From Thermoplasmata archaeon (lineage in GTDB: Archaea; Thermoplasmatota; Thermoplasmata; Thermoplasmatales; Thermoplasmataceae): a stretch of 9,219 bases of DNA. This document shows, piece by piece, positions 1 through 6,519 of this stretch; position 1 is the first letter of the stretch, and every line of letters begins with the position of its first letter. The notes under the pieces are model-generated. The model was not told the DNA's origin. It saw nothing but the letters and a program-made list of their open reading frames with translations, and made no database searches. A program made the translations under genes and the position numbers. The stretch spans positions 1-9,219 of the forward strand of contig JAJZXP010000110.1 of the NCBI GenBank assembly GCA_021806345.1, given 5' to 3'.

Positions 1-361
1 CAGTTATCGACTTTAATATTGCCCCGGTTGAAGAGTTAATTACAAATATGTTGTTGCTTCCCCAATTTGCAATATAAACAAAACCTGTCTTAGGATCAAA
101 GACAACGCTCTTAAGGGAGAAACAATCCACCGGATTGATAAAATTCCCATTGATTAGAGATTTGTTGACAAGATCAAGAGTGCATTTAACGTATCCAGCA
201 CTTTTGTTTATATTGTGGTTGGAACTTGATTCTTGCATTGACCTAATTCCTTGACTTCTAAATTGATGAATACTGTTTTGCAACTCCATCACAGAAAAAG
301 GAGTTGCTAATAATAATACCAGAATTACCACAACAGAAACTTTCCCCAATACTGTTTTCAC
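1..361 (-). CDS. Exported YVTN-type beta-propeller protein, N-terminal 120 residues (partial at window edge)
   Basis: The frame is open from 361 to the left edge, so only the N-terminus is present. It starts at GTG (361); an in-frame TAG lies three codons upstream and there is no earlier start. The product begins with a short basic end (K2, K7) and a strongly hydrophobic stretch at about residues 8-24 rich in V, I and L, which reads as a signal peptide or membrane anchor. A Ser/Asn-rich linker follows. At about residues 87-118 is a typical YVTN/surface-layer propeller blade (FDPKTGFVYIANWGSNNIFV, then VINSSTGAIL). C60 and C80 are the only cysteines and could pair outside the cell. Such archaeal proteins are usually cell-surface beta-propellers of unknown ligand. 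The family call rests on one blade; the total length and domain architecture cannot be seen. Confidence 0.72.
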   Translation of the reverse strand, partial: MKTVLGKVSVVVILVLLLATPFSVMELQNSIHQFRSQGIRSMQESSSNHNINKSAGYVKCTLDLVNKSLINGNFINPVDCFSLKSVVFDPKTGFVYIANWGSNNIFVINSSTGAILKSIT

Positions 362-380
362 GAATCTCTAACTTTAATTA

Positions 381-390
381 TCTTATTATC
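381..390 (-). promoter_or_regulatory. Possible TATA box of the YVTN gene
   Basis: On the minus strand the AT-rich element gataataaga is centred about 24 nt before the GTG at 361, the spacing expected for a leaderless archaeal transcript. It is not a strong match to the usual TTTAWATA core. A second candidate (tttaataag, 438-446) lies about 80 nt upstream and would give a leader of about 55 nt. Confidence 0.3.
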
Positions 391-526
391 TCTTTTGATT
401 CTCTTTAACACATAAGGATCACCTGGGCTAAATGAGGCTTATTAAACTTTGACCCATTGTGCTTATAAGTTCCTTGACAAGTTCATTTAACTCATTTTAT
501 GTAATCAATAGAAAGTTTGAGACTCA

Positions 527-541
527 CCAGCAAAAAGCTGG
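527..541 (-). terminator. Small hairpin after the paiB-like gene, possible 3'-end signal
   Basis: A perfect 5-bp stem with a 5-nt loop (ccagc-ttttt-gctgg on the minus strand) starts 9 nt past the stop codon at 550. The loop is a T5 run. Archaeal termination depends mainly on oligo-T tracts, so this could mark the transcript end, but the stem is short and could be chance. Confidence 0.3.
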
Positions 542-549
542 ATAGAATC

Positions 550-1170
550 CTATTTGATAATTCGATTGTGGTTTTGCTTTTTAATCTCACTTGCGGTTTC
601 CAAGGAAAGTTCTGTATTTATCTCTTGGAGTTCGTGGACAATTATTGGAATGTCTTCCTTTGGTCTATTTTGGCTCATTTTCCATTTTGCTTCCAATAAG
701 TCCACCTTTATTTGAAACGCAACAATTTGGTCTACCATTTTTTGATAGTATAATTCTTTCTCTTTTCCCCGGGATGACCACTCCTGATCAAACTTTCTGC
801 TTAGATCAACAAGGAGTTTCTCCGTTTGCACCCTAGATAAAATCTTGAAGATTCCAGTTGCTTTAACAACTGCATAATTCCATGTTGGAACAGAGCTTTC
901 ATCCTTGTACCACCTTGGGGATATGTAATGGTGAGGTCCAAGAAAAAGAATTGACACTGGATGATCCCTGCTTTTCTCCCACTGATTATTTTCGATTGCA
1001 AGATGTCCTCTTAGTACAATATCATCACCATTCTTGCCCACTAATATTGGGATGTGTGAGTTCATAACCTCCTCACCGTTTGCTGTTAGAAGTATGCCGA
1101 AACTATTCTTTTCCATGAAATCCAGAATAAATTTCTCATCTTTTACACTGAAATATTTTGGAATGTACAT
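550..1170 (-). CDS. PaiB-family FMN-binding split-barrel protein
   Basis: The 206-residue product matches the length of the PaiB family (FMN-binding negative transcriptional regulator family, flavin split barrel). Family hallmarks are clear: the N-terminal MYIPKYF, HLA at 56-58, the block GPHHYISPRWY at 78-88 followed by VPTWNY at 94-99, and the C-terminal KWKMSQNRP around 162-170. B. subtilis PaiB was named for repression of sporulation and protease genes, but no DNA-binding domain is visible here. A flavin-dependent, probably cytoplasmic redox or binding role is as likely as regulation. The last 35 residues are charged and beyond the conserved core. ATG at 1170 is the first start and agrees with the family N-terminus. 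The gene lies 46 bp downstream of the MFS gene and has its own TATA-like element, so it can be transcribed alone. Confidence 0.88.
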   Translation of the reverse strand: MYIPKYFSVKDEKFILDFMEKNSFGILLTANGEEVMNSHIPILVGKNGDDIVLRGHLAIENNQWEKSRDHPVSILFLGPHHYISPRWYKDESSVPTWNYAVVKATGIFKILSRVQTEKLLVDLSRKFDQEWSSRGKEKELYYQKMVDQIVAFQIKVDLLEAKWKMSQNRPKEDIPIIVHELQEINTELSLETASEIKKQNHNRIIK

Positions 1171-1188
1171 AACTCAAAGAGTGATTTT

Positions 1189-1196
1189 AAAATATT
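1189..1196 (-). promoter_or_regulatory. Candidate TATA box of the paiB-like gene
   Basis: The minus-strand stretch aatatttt (continuing as aaaa) is centred about 22 nt before the ATG at 1170, in the short gap after the MFS stop codon. The position fits a leaderless or near-leaderless start. Confidence 0.42.
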
Positions 1197-1216
1197 ATCT
1201 TTTTCTTTTAATTTCT

Positions 1217-2398
1217 CTAAATCGACTTGAAATTATCCTCTTTGAATCTTTTCTGGTATCCAGTTATGAGTTTACGAAATAGTAACAATAGAACTGTTGC
1301 AAGAAATCCTGGAAAAGTCACATATATCCAAAAGATCGAATGGCTTGGTATTATTGGAAGGAAGTATCCTCCTAACATAGGACCAATAGATCTCCCAGCT
1401 GAACAAAATGCGTTGTAAAGACCGATATTTGCCCCAATTCTTTCCTTCCGTGATATACTGGCCACTATGGAGTACCCTGTTGGGAATGCGAGATTTTCTC
1501 CAACGGTGAAAATTCCGGTAGAGATTAGCATCTGTGTTAGATTGAAATCTAATCCATAACTAGCAAAACCAAGTGTATAGATCAGTGTCCCAATGACTAG
1601 GGATGTGTACTCCCCTATTCTAAGTGAGATTCTATAAAAAATAGGCTGTGTAAGGGCAACAAGAATTCCATTGGCCATGTAAACAATACCGATCTCATAA
1701 TAATTTCCAGAAAAAATCCCATCAGAATAGATAGATAATGAGATGGTTTCTTGTGCCTGAACCATAAAAACAAACATTGCGCAGATTGAAATCACCAGCA
1801 GTGCAGCGTTATTCTTATTGAATTTGATCGAAGAGGTTTTCCTGAAACTTTTAGTCTCACTTGCCATTATTGCTATTAGGAAAGAGATTATCGAAGCAAC
1901 AATGAAAAAGGTGAATATCCCCGTAAATCCATATAATGAAAGCAGGAATCCGCCAATTGCTGGTCCGAATCCCCATCCAAGATTATTTCCAACCCGCATT
2001 ATTGAAAAACCCTTCAATTGAACTGAACTTGATGTGGAAACCAGTGCGTTTGAAGATGGTGCCTGTAACCCATTTAGGATCATTATTATCCCGAATGCTA
2101 CGGGAAACAGCAAAGGAGAACTATTTATTTCCCTGAGCCCACCCAGCACCAAGCTCATAACCAATATAGAGAATAGAAATGTAGTGAATACTTTCTTGTG
2201 CCCTACTTTATCACCAAGAATCCCGCCTCCATACTGAGAAAACGATGAGAGAATCCCACCAAACATGAAAACTATGGAAGCGGCGAACGTAGATAGTCCA
2301 AGCATCTTGGTCATATAGATGGAACTGTATATCCATATTGAAGAATATCCAAGTCCCCTGATTGCAGATGAGATAGCAACTACCTTTACATTGTCCAT
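1217..2398 (-). CDS. MFS transporter (12-TM, DHA1-like)
   Basis: The 393-residue product is almost entirely hydrophobic, with about 12 predicted membrane helices and a charged loop near residues 180-195 between the halves. Loop 2-3 carries MFS motif A (GGGILGDKVGHKKV, residues 57-70, with D63). Helix 5 carries a motif C-like GNNLGWGFGPAIGG (137-150), typical of proton-driven exporters, so drug or metabolite efflux at the cytoplasmic membrane is the likely role. The substrate cannot be told from sequence. The ATG at 2398 is well placed: a TATA box is centred 27 nt upstream. It is a paralogue of the MFS protein encoded at 7661-8818, sharing spacing R-x7-W and motif A/C positions. It sits between an Lrp-type regulator and a PaiB-like gene, all on the minus strand. 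Confidence 0.9.
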   Translation of the reverse strand: MDNVKVVAISSAIRGLGYSSIWIYSSIYMTKMLGLSTFAASIVFMFGGILSSFSQYGGGILGDKVGHKKVFTTFLFSILVMSLVLGGLREINSSPLLFPVAFGIIMILNGLQAPSSNALVSTSSSVQLKGFSIMRVGNNLGWGFGPAIGGFLLSLYGFTGIFTFFIVASIISFLIAIMASETKSFRKTSSIKFNKNNAALLVISICAMFVFMVQAQETISLSIYSDGIFSGNYYEIGIVYMANGILVALTQPIFYRISLRIGEYTSLVIGTLIYTLGFASYGLDFNLTQMLISTGIFTVGENLAFPTGYSIVASISRKERIGANIGLYNAFCSAGRSIGPMLGGYFLPIIPSHSIFWIYVTFPGFLATVLLLLFRKLITGYQKRFKEDNFKSI

Positions 2399-2420
2399 TA
2401 AGGATTTGCTATTTAATTCT

Positions 2421-2430
2421 AATATATAGA
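2421..2430 (-). promoter_or_regulatory. TATA box of the MFS gene at 1217-2398
   Basis: The minus-strand sequence tctatatatt has a good TATATA core centred about 27 nt before the ATG at 2398, which predicts a transcript starting at or very near the start codon. It lies in the 64-bp gap after the lrp-like stop codon. Confidence 0.58.
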
Positions 2431-2462
2431 GAAAATGTTAAAAATTCTGGTAATGAACGAAA

Positions 2463-2894
2463 CTAAAGAATGGATGAAAATACTGAGATGGTTTCAGTTC
2501 GTTCTACACCCTTAATCTGCCTCAATCTTTCCAATACGAAATTGCCAATTTCCTCAGTTGAATCCCCCCTCACTTTTATTATCAAGTCCCATTGCCCAGC
2601 GACTATACTGACTTCATAAACTTCCTTGAAAGTCGAAATTTCCTTTGCCATGTTTTTTTGAGTTGTGCCGGATTTAGGATCGAAGGATACGAAAACATAG
2701 GCAATCGCCCCTAAGTTTATTTGAGAATAATCTGGAATTGCTGAAAATCCCCTGATAATCCCTTCATCAACCATGTTCTTTATTCTTTCATACACTGTGA
2801 TCCTGGGTATATCAAGCTTCCTTGAGATATCGGCAATCTTATCCCTCCCCCTTTCAATTAAGTATTCCAGAATCCTCCTATCCTTCTCATCCAT
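2463..2894 (-). CDS. Lrp/AsnC-family transcriptional regulator
   Basis: With a start at 2894 the product is 143 residues, typical of archaeal Lrp/AsnC proteins. It begins MDEKDRRILEYL, the usual first helix, followed by the helix-turn-helix (about 17-45, containing ISRKLDIPRITVYERIKNM). A beta strand FSAIPDY links to the RAM effector domain (about 62-140), with the ligand-pocket turn AGQWDLII at 99-106 and the closing GVERTETISVF. The frame is open back to an ATG at 2951, but those 19 residues are outside the family and the TATA-like box at 2915-2922 would fall inside them, so the downstream ATG is preferred. The protein would bind DNA as a dimer or octamer and respond to an amino acid. It is divergent from an asparagine synthetase gene, a plausible target besides autoregulation. 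Confidence 0.88.
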   Translation of the reverse strand: MDEKDRRILEYLIERGRDKIADISRKLDIPRITVYERIKNMVDEGIIRGFSAIPDYSQINLGAIAYVFVSFDPKSGTTQKNMAKEISTFKEVYEVSIVAGQWDLIIKVRGDSTEEIGNFVLERLRQIKGVERTETISVFSSIL

Positions 2895-2914
2895 GATACC
2901 GTATAACAAATATC

Positions 2915-2922
2915 TATTTAAG
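2915..2922 (-). promoter_or_regulatory. TATA box of the lrp-like gene
   Basis: The minus-strand octamer cttaaata is centred 24-25 nt before the ATG at 2894. This is the main argument for the 143-residue start and for a leaderless transcript. Confidence 0.52.
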
Positions 2923-2974
2923 TTTTTCAAAACGTCAGTTATAAAAGACAAAAAAGGAAATTATGAAACAAAAT

Positions 2975-2990
2975 GTCTAGAAAAGTAGAC
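2975..2990. promoter_or_regulatory. Inverted repeat, candidate Lrp/AsnC operator
   Basis: GTCTA-gaaaag-TAGAC is a perfect 5+5 bp inverted repeat with a 6-bp AT-rich spacer. It ends 6 bp before the asparagine synthetase TATA box, at about -50 to -35 relative to the predicted transcription start. Lrp-family operators are short palindromes of about 13-15 bp with AT-rich centres, so size and placement fit, either for activation from just upstream of the BRE or for blocking its use. The link to the adjacent regulator is inference. Confidence 0.42.
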
Positions 2991-2996
2991 TTAATG

Positions 2997-3004
2997 TTAT
3001 TAAT
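2997..3004 (+). promoter_or_regulatory. TATA box of the asparagine synthetase A gene
   Basis: The octamer ttattaat is centred about 25 nt before the ATG at 3025, predicting a leaderless transcript. Confidence 0.5.
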
Positions 3005-3024
3005 GCAAGCACAATTCTTACCTT

Positions 3025-3957
3025 ATGCAAGAAACAATAGCATACGATTTGAGAGAGCATTTGAATGGCGAGAAATTGAGAGTCGCAATGAAAATTAACA
3101 CTCTTGTTAGAAAGAGAATGGCAGAAGTTTTACGAAAAAGGGACTTTCTGGAAATTCCTCCTGTAATTTTCTCTTCAGTTACTGATCCCCTAAACCACCC
3201 TGTTTATGATCCAACTTTCAGTTATGAGGGAAACCAATATTCGCTGACTAAGAGTATGATTTTCCATAAGCAGATGCTAGTACAATCCATTCCGAAAATT
3301 TTTACATTTTCCCCTAATGTAAGACTGGAAACTGCAGATAAAGCCAAAACAGGGAGGCATCTATTGGAATTTACTCAACTTGATCTTGAAGTCCTGAACG
3401 CATCAAGGGAAGATGTTATGAAAATTGGAGAAGAACTTGTGACTGAGACTATTAAGTACATAAAGGAAGAGGCCTCTGAAGATCTGTCTAAGTTAGGCAG
3501 AGTTTTAAGAACACCTACCACTCCTTTCAAGCAATTTAGATTCTTAGATGCACTGGAAGAATATGGGCCAGGTTTTGAACAGAAGCTTTCTGAAATCGAA
3601 AAGGATCCATTCTGGATAATTGATATTCCACTTAAGGAAAGGGAATTTTATGACAGGGAAAAGGATGATGAGAAGGGTGTTCTAAGAGATATGGATTTAT
3701 TTTACCCTGAGGGTTTCAATGAGGCTATTTCAGGCGGTGAGAGGGAGTTCAAAATAGAGAGGATTAAGGAAAGAATACTTGCTAAAGATCAGACTTTTGA
3801 GCAATTTAAATGGTTTCTTCAGTTTGCGGAAGGAGGTCTTGAACTTTCCTCCGGATTTGGGATAGGAATAGAAAGATTTATTCGATATGTATGCGGATTC
3901 GAGAAAATTGAGGATGCCCATCCATTCCCAAAAATACCGGGTAAATTCTCGATCTAA
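3025..3957 (+). CDS. asnA: Archaeal asparagine synthetase A (AspRS/AsnRS-related, no anticodon-binding domain)
   Basis: The 310-residue product is a class II aminoacyl-tRNA synthetase catalytic core of the Asp/Asn type. Motif 1 lies around FLEIPPVIFSS (41-51). Motif 2 is NVRLE (98-102, with R100 and E102) followed by RHLLEFTQLDLEV (111-123). MDLFYPEGFNEAISGGERE (203-221) and motif 3 GFGIGIERF (277-285, with R284) follow. The N-terminal OB-fold that binds the anticodon in AspRS/AsnRS is missing: the protein is about 120 residues shorter than AsnRS and starts at the catalytic domain. This matches the archaeal asparagine synthetase related to AsnRS, which makes asparagine from aspartate, ATP and ammonia in the cytoplasm. 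A tRNA synthetase role is unlikely for this reason. The gene is divergent from an Lrp/AsnC regulator, and its stop is 3 nt from that of the convergent PIN-ATPase gene. The T5 just after the stop may end transcription. Confidence 0.85.
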   Translation: MQETIAYDLREHLNGEKLRVAMKINTLVRKRMAEVLRKRDFLEIPPVIFSSVTDPLNHPVYDPTFSYEGNQYSLTKSMIFHKQMLVQSIPKIFTFSPNVRLETADKAKTGRHLLEFTQLDLEVLNASREDVMKIGEELVTETIKYIKEEASEDLSKLGRVLRTPTTPFKQFRFLDALEEYGPGFEQKLSEIEKDPFWIIDIPLKEREFYDREKDDEKGVLRDMDLFYPEGFNEAISGGEREFKIERIKERILAKDQTFEQFKWFLQFAEGGLELSSGFGIGIERFIRYVCGFEKIEDAHPFPKIPGKFSI

Positions 3958-3960
3958 TTT

Positions 3961-5748
3961 TTATTCAGCATTTTGGACGGTGAGACTCCTTCCTGACTTG
4001 AGTGCCTTTTCGATGCTAATTCCAGTTTCACTGTCGACCTTGATTCTTATGATACCCTTGCTGGAAGTTCTTCCCTGGAGAATCATTAAATCATCAATGT
4101 AAAGATTGACTAACCTGTTTTCACTCCCGCAGTGCAGGTATATTATCCGGTTTTTAATCTCAATTCCCGGTTCAACTCCTTCGCTTGAGTCCCTGGTCAC
4201 AACATCTATGTGAATCCCAAGTTTCTTTTCAATATCGTCTATTCTTGATCCTTTTTTTCCGATGATTCTGGCCCTTGATTCCTGTGGAATGAAAACCCTG
4301 ACCCGATTCTTTCCTTTAGCCTCCACAATAAGATCATCAATTCCCGTGTAAGATGAAAGACGTTCTTTAATGTATTTCAAGTCCAAATTTTTCAATTCTG
4401 GACTCTGGGAAATTTCTTCAAGTGGAACAACCATAATCTGCTCCCCAAAGGAATAAATTTCATAAAGTTCCCTATTGCTTATACTATCCTTAACCTGAAT
4501 TACTGGCCTCGCCAGATCATCCTGTACCATACCTGCCGGAACTTTGACTGTGTGGGACAAACTTAGGTAAGCAGATATCCTACCATCCTTTACATAAAGA
4601 ATGGTATCTATGACTTGCGGAATTAAACCCAATTCTATCCTTCCTATGAATCTATGAATTGCATCAACCGGTCTTGTAGCATGGACTACGCCAATCATTC
4701 CCACACCAGCCAGCCTTAAGTCGGAAAATACCCTAAAATCTGACGTCACTCGCATTTCATCAAAAACTGTATAGTCATTCCTGACAAGAAGAAGCACGTC
4801 CCCAGTCTTTTCCATGGAACTATCTATGGCGGTATATTGAGTGATTTCGCTGCTTACCTGCAAATCCCTTGGTTTTTCCATCGTTTTAACGATTTTGCCC
4901 TTTTCATTTATTCTGTCTGCAAGTGCCTGCACAAATGTACTCTTTCCTGCTCCGGGACTTCCTGCAACTAGAATGCCAGCTGAACCTGAAAAAATGTGTT
5001 CCAGTATTTGATCTGGGACCTCATAATATTCAAGTTCCTTCTTCGCTATTGGCCTTACGGCAGTTATTTCGTACGAACTGGAGAATGGAGGACTTGTTAT
5101 TACAATTCTGAAGTTTCCAAGCTGGACAACTGTGACTCCGTTCATTTCCATTTCTATGAATGACTTGTCCTCATTCCTAGCCCTCTTTATTATATTGGCA
5201 ATTATAGATTCTATCTCCGGAACAGAAATAATTTTTTTTGTCTTGACAGTTTTCACATCTCCAGGAGCCCCATTTTTCAACTTTACATAATTATCCGCCT
5301 TCATGTGCACTGAAATTGTATTTTTTAGAAAGAACTGTTCAAAGTTGGTCTCATTACTCTCGTTGGGCGGAAGATATACTGATTTAATTCCCTTAATTTT
5401 TGCAATTCTGGCTTGAACCTGGTCACCGGTTACAAGTGTGGCTTCGTATCCCTTCGCTATCTCCCTTATCAGGTTGTCTATTTCTCCATTGTGACCATTT
5501 ATCATTTGCCATTGATTTGGTCTTGAACCCACGAATTCAACAGTGATTCCTGTATCAATACATTTTTCACGTATTCTCTCCATTTCATCAAGAGCGGTAA
5601 ATCCTGTGTTTCTACCCTTGTTGGCCTGGTGTTCAACTTCAGCAAGCATTGCCTCGCTGAAAAGGATCCTAGAGCCACTCTGCATTGTATCCAAATACTT
5701 TGTGAACCTTCCGTCAATTATGACAGAGGTATCCGGAACATAATCCAC
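3961..5748 (-). CDS. PIN domain-AAA/PilT-type ATPase-KH domain protein
   Basis: The 595-residue product has three parts. At about 1-125 is a PIN nuclease domain beginning VPDTSVIIDGR, with candidate metal ligands D6, E37 and D109 (VTGDQ). At about 240-390 is a PilT/VirB11-like ATPase with Walker A GSPGAGKS (263-270), a Walker B-like NDYTVFDEMR (324-333) and sensor VVHATRP (354-360). At about 487-520 is a KH RNA-binding domain with the GKKG loop (RIIGKKGSRI, 494-503), followed by a small beta-rich tail. This is a conserved archaeal family of unknown exact function (PIN/TRAM-less ATPase-KH type); nuclease, ATPase and RNA binding suggest ATP-dependent RNA processing or decay. The start is GTG at 5748; an in-frame TAA two codons upstream leaves no longer option. 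It is divergent from the AsnB-like operon across 48 bp and converges on asnA. Confidence 0.88.
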   Translation of the reverse strand: MDYVPDTSVIIDGRFTKYLDTMQSGSRILFSEAMLAEVEHQANKGRNTGFTALDEMERIREKCIDTGITVEFVGSRPNQWQMINGHNGEIDNLIREIAKGYEATLVTGDQVQARIAKIKGIKSVYLPPNESNETNFEQFFLKNTISVHMKADNYVKLKNGAPGDVKTVKTKKIISVPEIESIIANIIKRARNEDKSFIEMEMNGVTVVQLGNFRIVITSPPFSSSYEITAVRPIAKKELEYYEVPDQILEHIFSGSAGILVAGSPGAGKSTFVQALADRINEKGKIVKTMEKPRDLQVSSEITQYTAIDSSMEKTGDVLLLVRNDYTVFDEMRVTSDFRVFSDLRLAGVGMIGVVHATRPVDAIHRFIGRIELGLIPQVIDTILYVKDGRISAYLSLSHTVKVPAGMVQDDLARPVIQVKDSISNRELYEIYSFGEQIMVVPLEEISQSPELKNLDLKYIKERLSSYTGIDDLIVEAKGKNRVRVFIPQESRARIIGKKGSRIDDIEKKLGIHIDVVTRDSSEGVEPGIEIKNRIIYLHCGSENRLVNLYIDDLMILQGRTSSKGIIRIKVDSETGISIEKALKSGRSLTVQNAE

Positions 5749-5766
5749 ATCAGGTTAATCCTTAAG

Positions 5767-5776
5767 ATTATTTATT
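5767..5776. promoter_or_regulatory. Shared TATA-like element between divergent genes
   Basis: The AT-rich stretch attatttatt is the only TATA-like sequence in the 48-bp gap. Its centre is about 23-24 nt from the GTG at 5748 (minus) and about 26 nt from the GTG at 5797 (plus), so one element is correctly placed for leaderless transcription both ways. A cttaag palindrome adjoins it at 5761-5766. Confidence 0.42.
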
Positions 5777-5796
5777 CATTGTTATTACTGTTCCAA

Positions 5797-6519
5797 GTGA
5801 CTCTTAGGGAAGATTCGGAATACCTATTGCAGTGTTTGAAAAAGTATGAATCTGTCGCGAGAGATGCTGCTATTTCAATATCGGGAGGCATAGACAGTTC
5901 AGTCCTTTTTTATCTGTTCAGAGATATTGTAAATCCCTACACCGCAGGAGTGGATAATTCAAAAGATATGGACTATTCCAAGTTGATTTGCAATGAATTA
6001 GGAAAGAAACTGACGGAAATCAAACTGAATGTGGAAGTTGTAACAGAATTCCATGATATAGTCAAAAAGATTGATCCAAACATTGAAAATGTTGATGTTG
6101 GCTTCGAAACTGTACTTGCTGTGGTTCTGGGTAACATCAGGGAAGATTCTCTTATCACAGGTCAGGGGGCAGATGAGATCTTTTATGGATATGCAAAATT
6201 CAAGGATGGAAGGGATCGGGATAATTCATTGAGCTTGAAGAAACTCAAGGAGAAAACTCTTCCCAGAGAGTTAAAATTGGCAAAATATTTTGGCAAGACT
6301 TTGATCGCTCCCTATTTGGATCACGAGATAGAGAAGAGGTTCTCTTCACTCTCTCTGGATTATCATTCTAAGTGCGGGTTAAACAAGTGTATAATCAGGG
6401 AATGTGCGAATGTGCTGGGAATTCCAAAGGAAGTTGTTGAAAGGCCAAAAAAAGCTGCTCAGTACGGAAGTGGAATTATGAAAATCCTGAATTCCAGCAA
6501 TAGGGTAAGATATAAATGA
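5797..6519 (+). CDS. Stand-alone AsnB-type synthetase domain (PP-loop ATP pyrophosphatase, no glutaminase)
   Basis: The 240-residue product is the synthetase half of asparagine synthase B alone. It has the PP-loop SGGIDSS (29-35), TGQGADEIFYGY (121-132), APYLDHE (171-177) and RPKKAAQYGSGI (216-227), all in the order seen in AsnB. The N-terminal Ntn glutaminase domain is absent, so nitrogen would come from ammonia or another amine. The catalytic Glu of the usual GEG(S/A)DE motif is Gln here (TGQGADE), which casts doubt on plain Asn synthesis. The frame is open back to an ATG at 5629, but that start would lie inside the divergent PIN-ATPase gene. GTG at 5797 agrees with the domain boundary and with a TATA-like element 26 nt upstream; TTG at 5779 is the alternative. 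The stop overlaps the start of the next gene (ATGA), implying translational coupling with an MFS transporter. Confidence 0.82.
   Translation: MTLREDSEYLLQCLKKYESVARDAAISISGGIDSSVLFYLFRDIVNPYTAGVDNSKDMDYSKLICNELGKKLTEIKLNVEVVTEFHDIVKKIDPNIENVDVGFETVLAVVLGNIREDSLITGQGADEIFYGYAKFKDGRDRDNSLSLKKLKEKTLPRELKLAKYFGKTLIAPYLDHEIEKRFSSLSLDYHSKCGLNKCIIRECANVLGIPKEVVERPKKAAQYGSGIMKILNSSNRVRYK

Larger units (their letters stand above)
362..549. other. Intergenic region between YVTN gene and paiB-like gene
   Basis: These 188 bp hold no convincing reading frame or RNA gene on either strand. What can be seen is the small hairpin just after the paiB-like stop and the AT-rich promoter candidates of the YVTN gene. 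Confidence 0.6.

Noticed and set aside
438..446. tttaataag as the main YVTN promoter
   Set aside because: It is about 80 nt from the start codon, unlike the 22-27 nt spacing of most other genes here; kept only as an alternative.
362..549. Possible tRNA or small RNA gene
   Set aside because: No cloverleaf, conserved T-loop sequence or stable extended fold could be found beyond the 15-nt hairpin.
591..836. Small plus-strand frames opposite the paiB-like and MFS genes
   Set aside because: They lie wholly antisense to well-supported genes and show no recognisable domains.
3025..3957. Asparaginyl- or aspartyl-tRNA synthetase
   Set aside because: The OB-fold anticodon-binding domain is absent and the length fits the archaeal asparagine synthetase instead.
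5629..5796. Longer AsnB-like protein starting at ATG 5629
   Set aside because: It would overlap the divergent PIN-ATPase coding region by 120 bp, the added residues do not resemble the family, and the TATA-like element fits GTG 5797.
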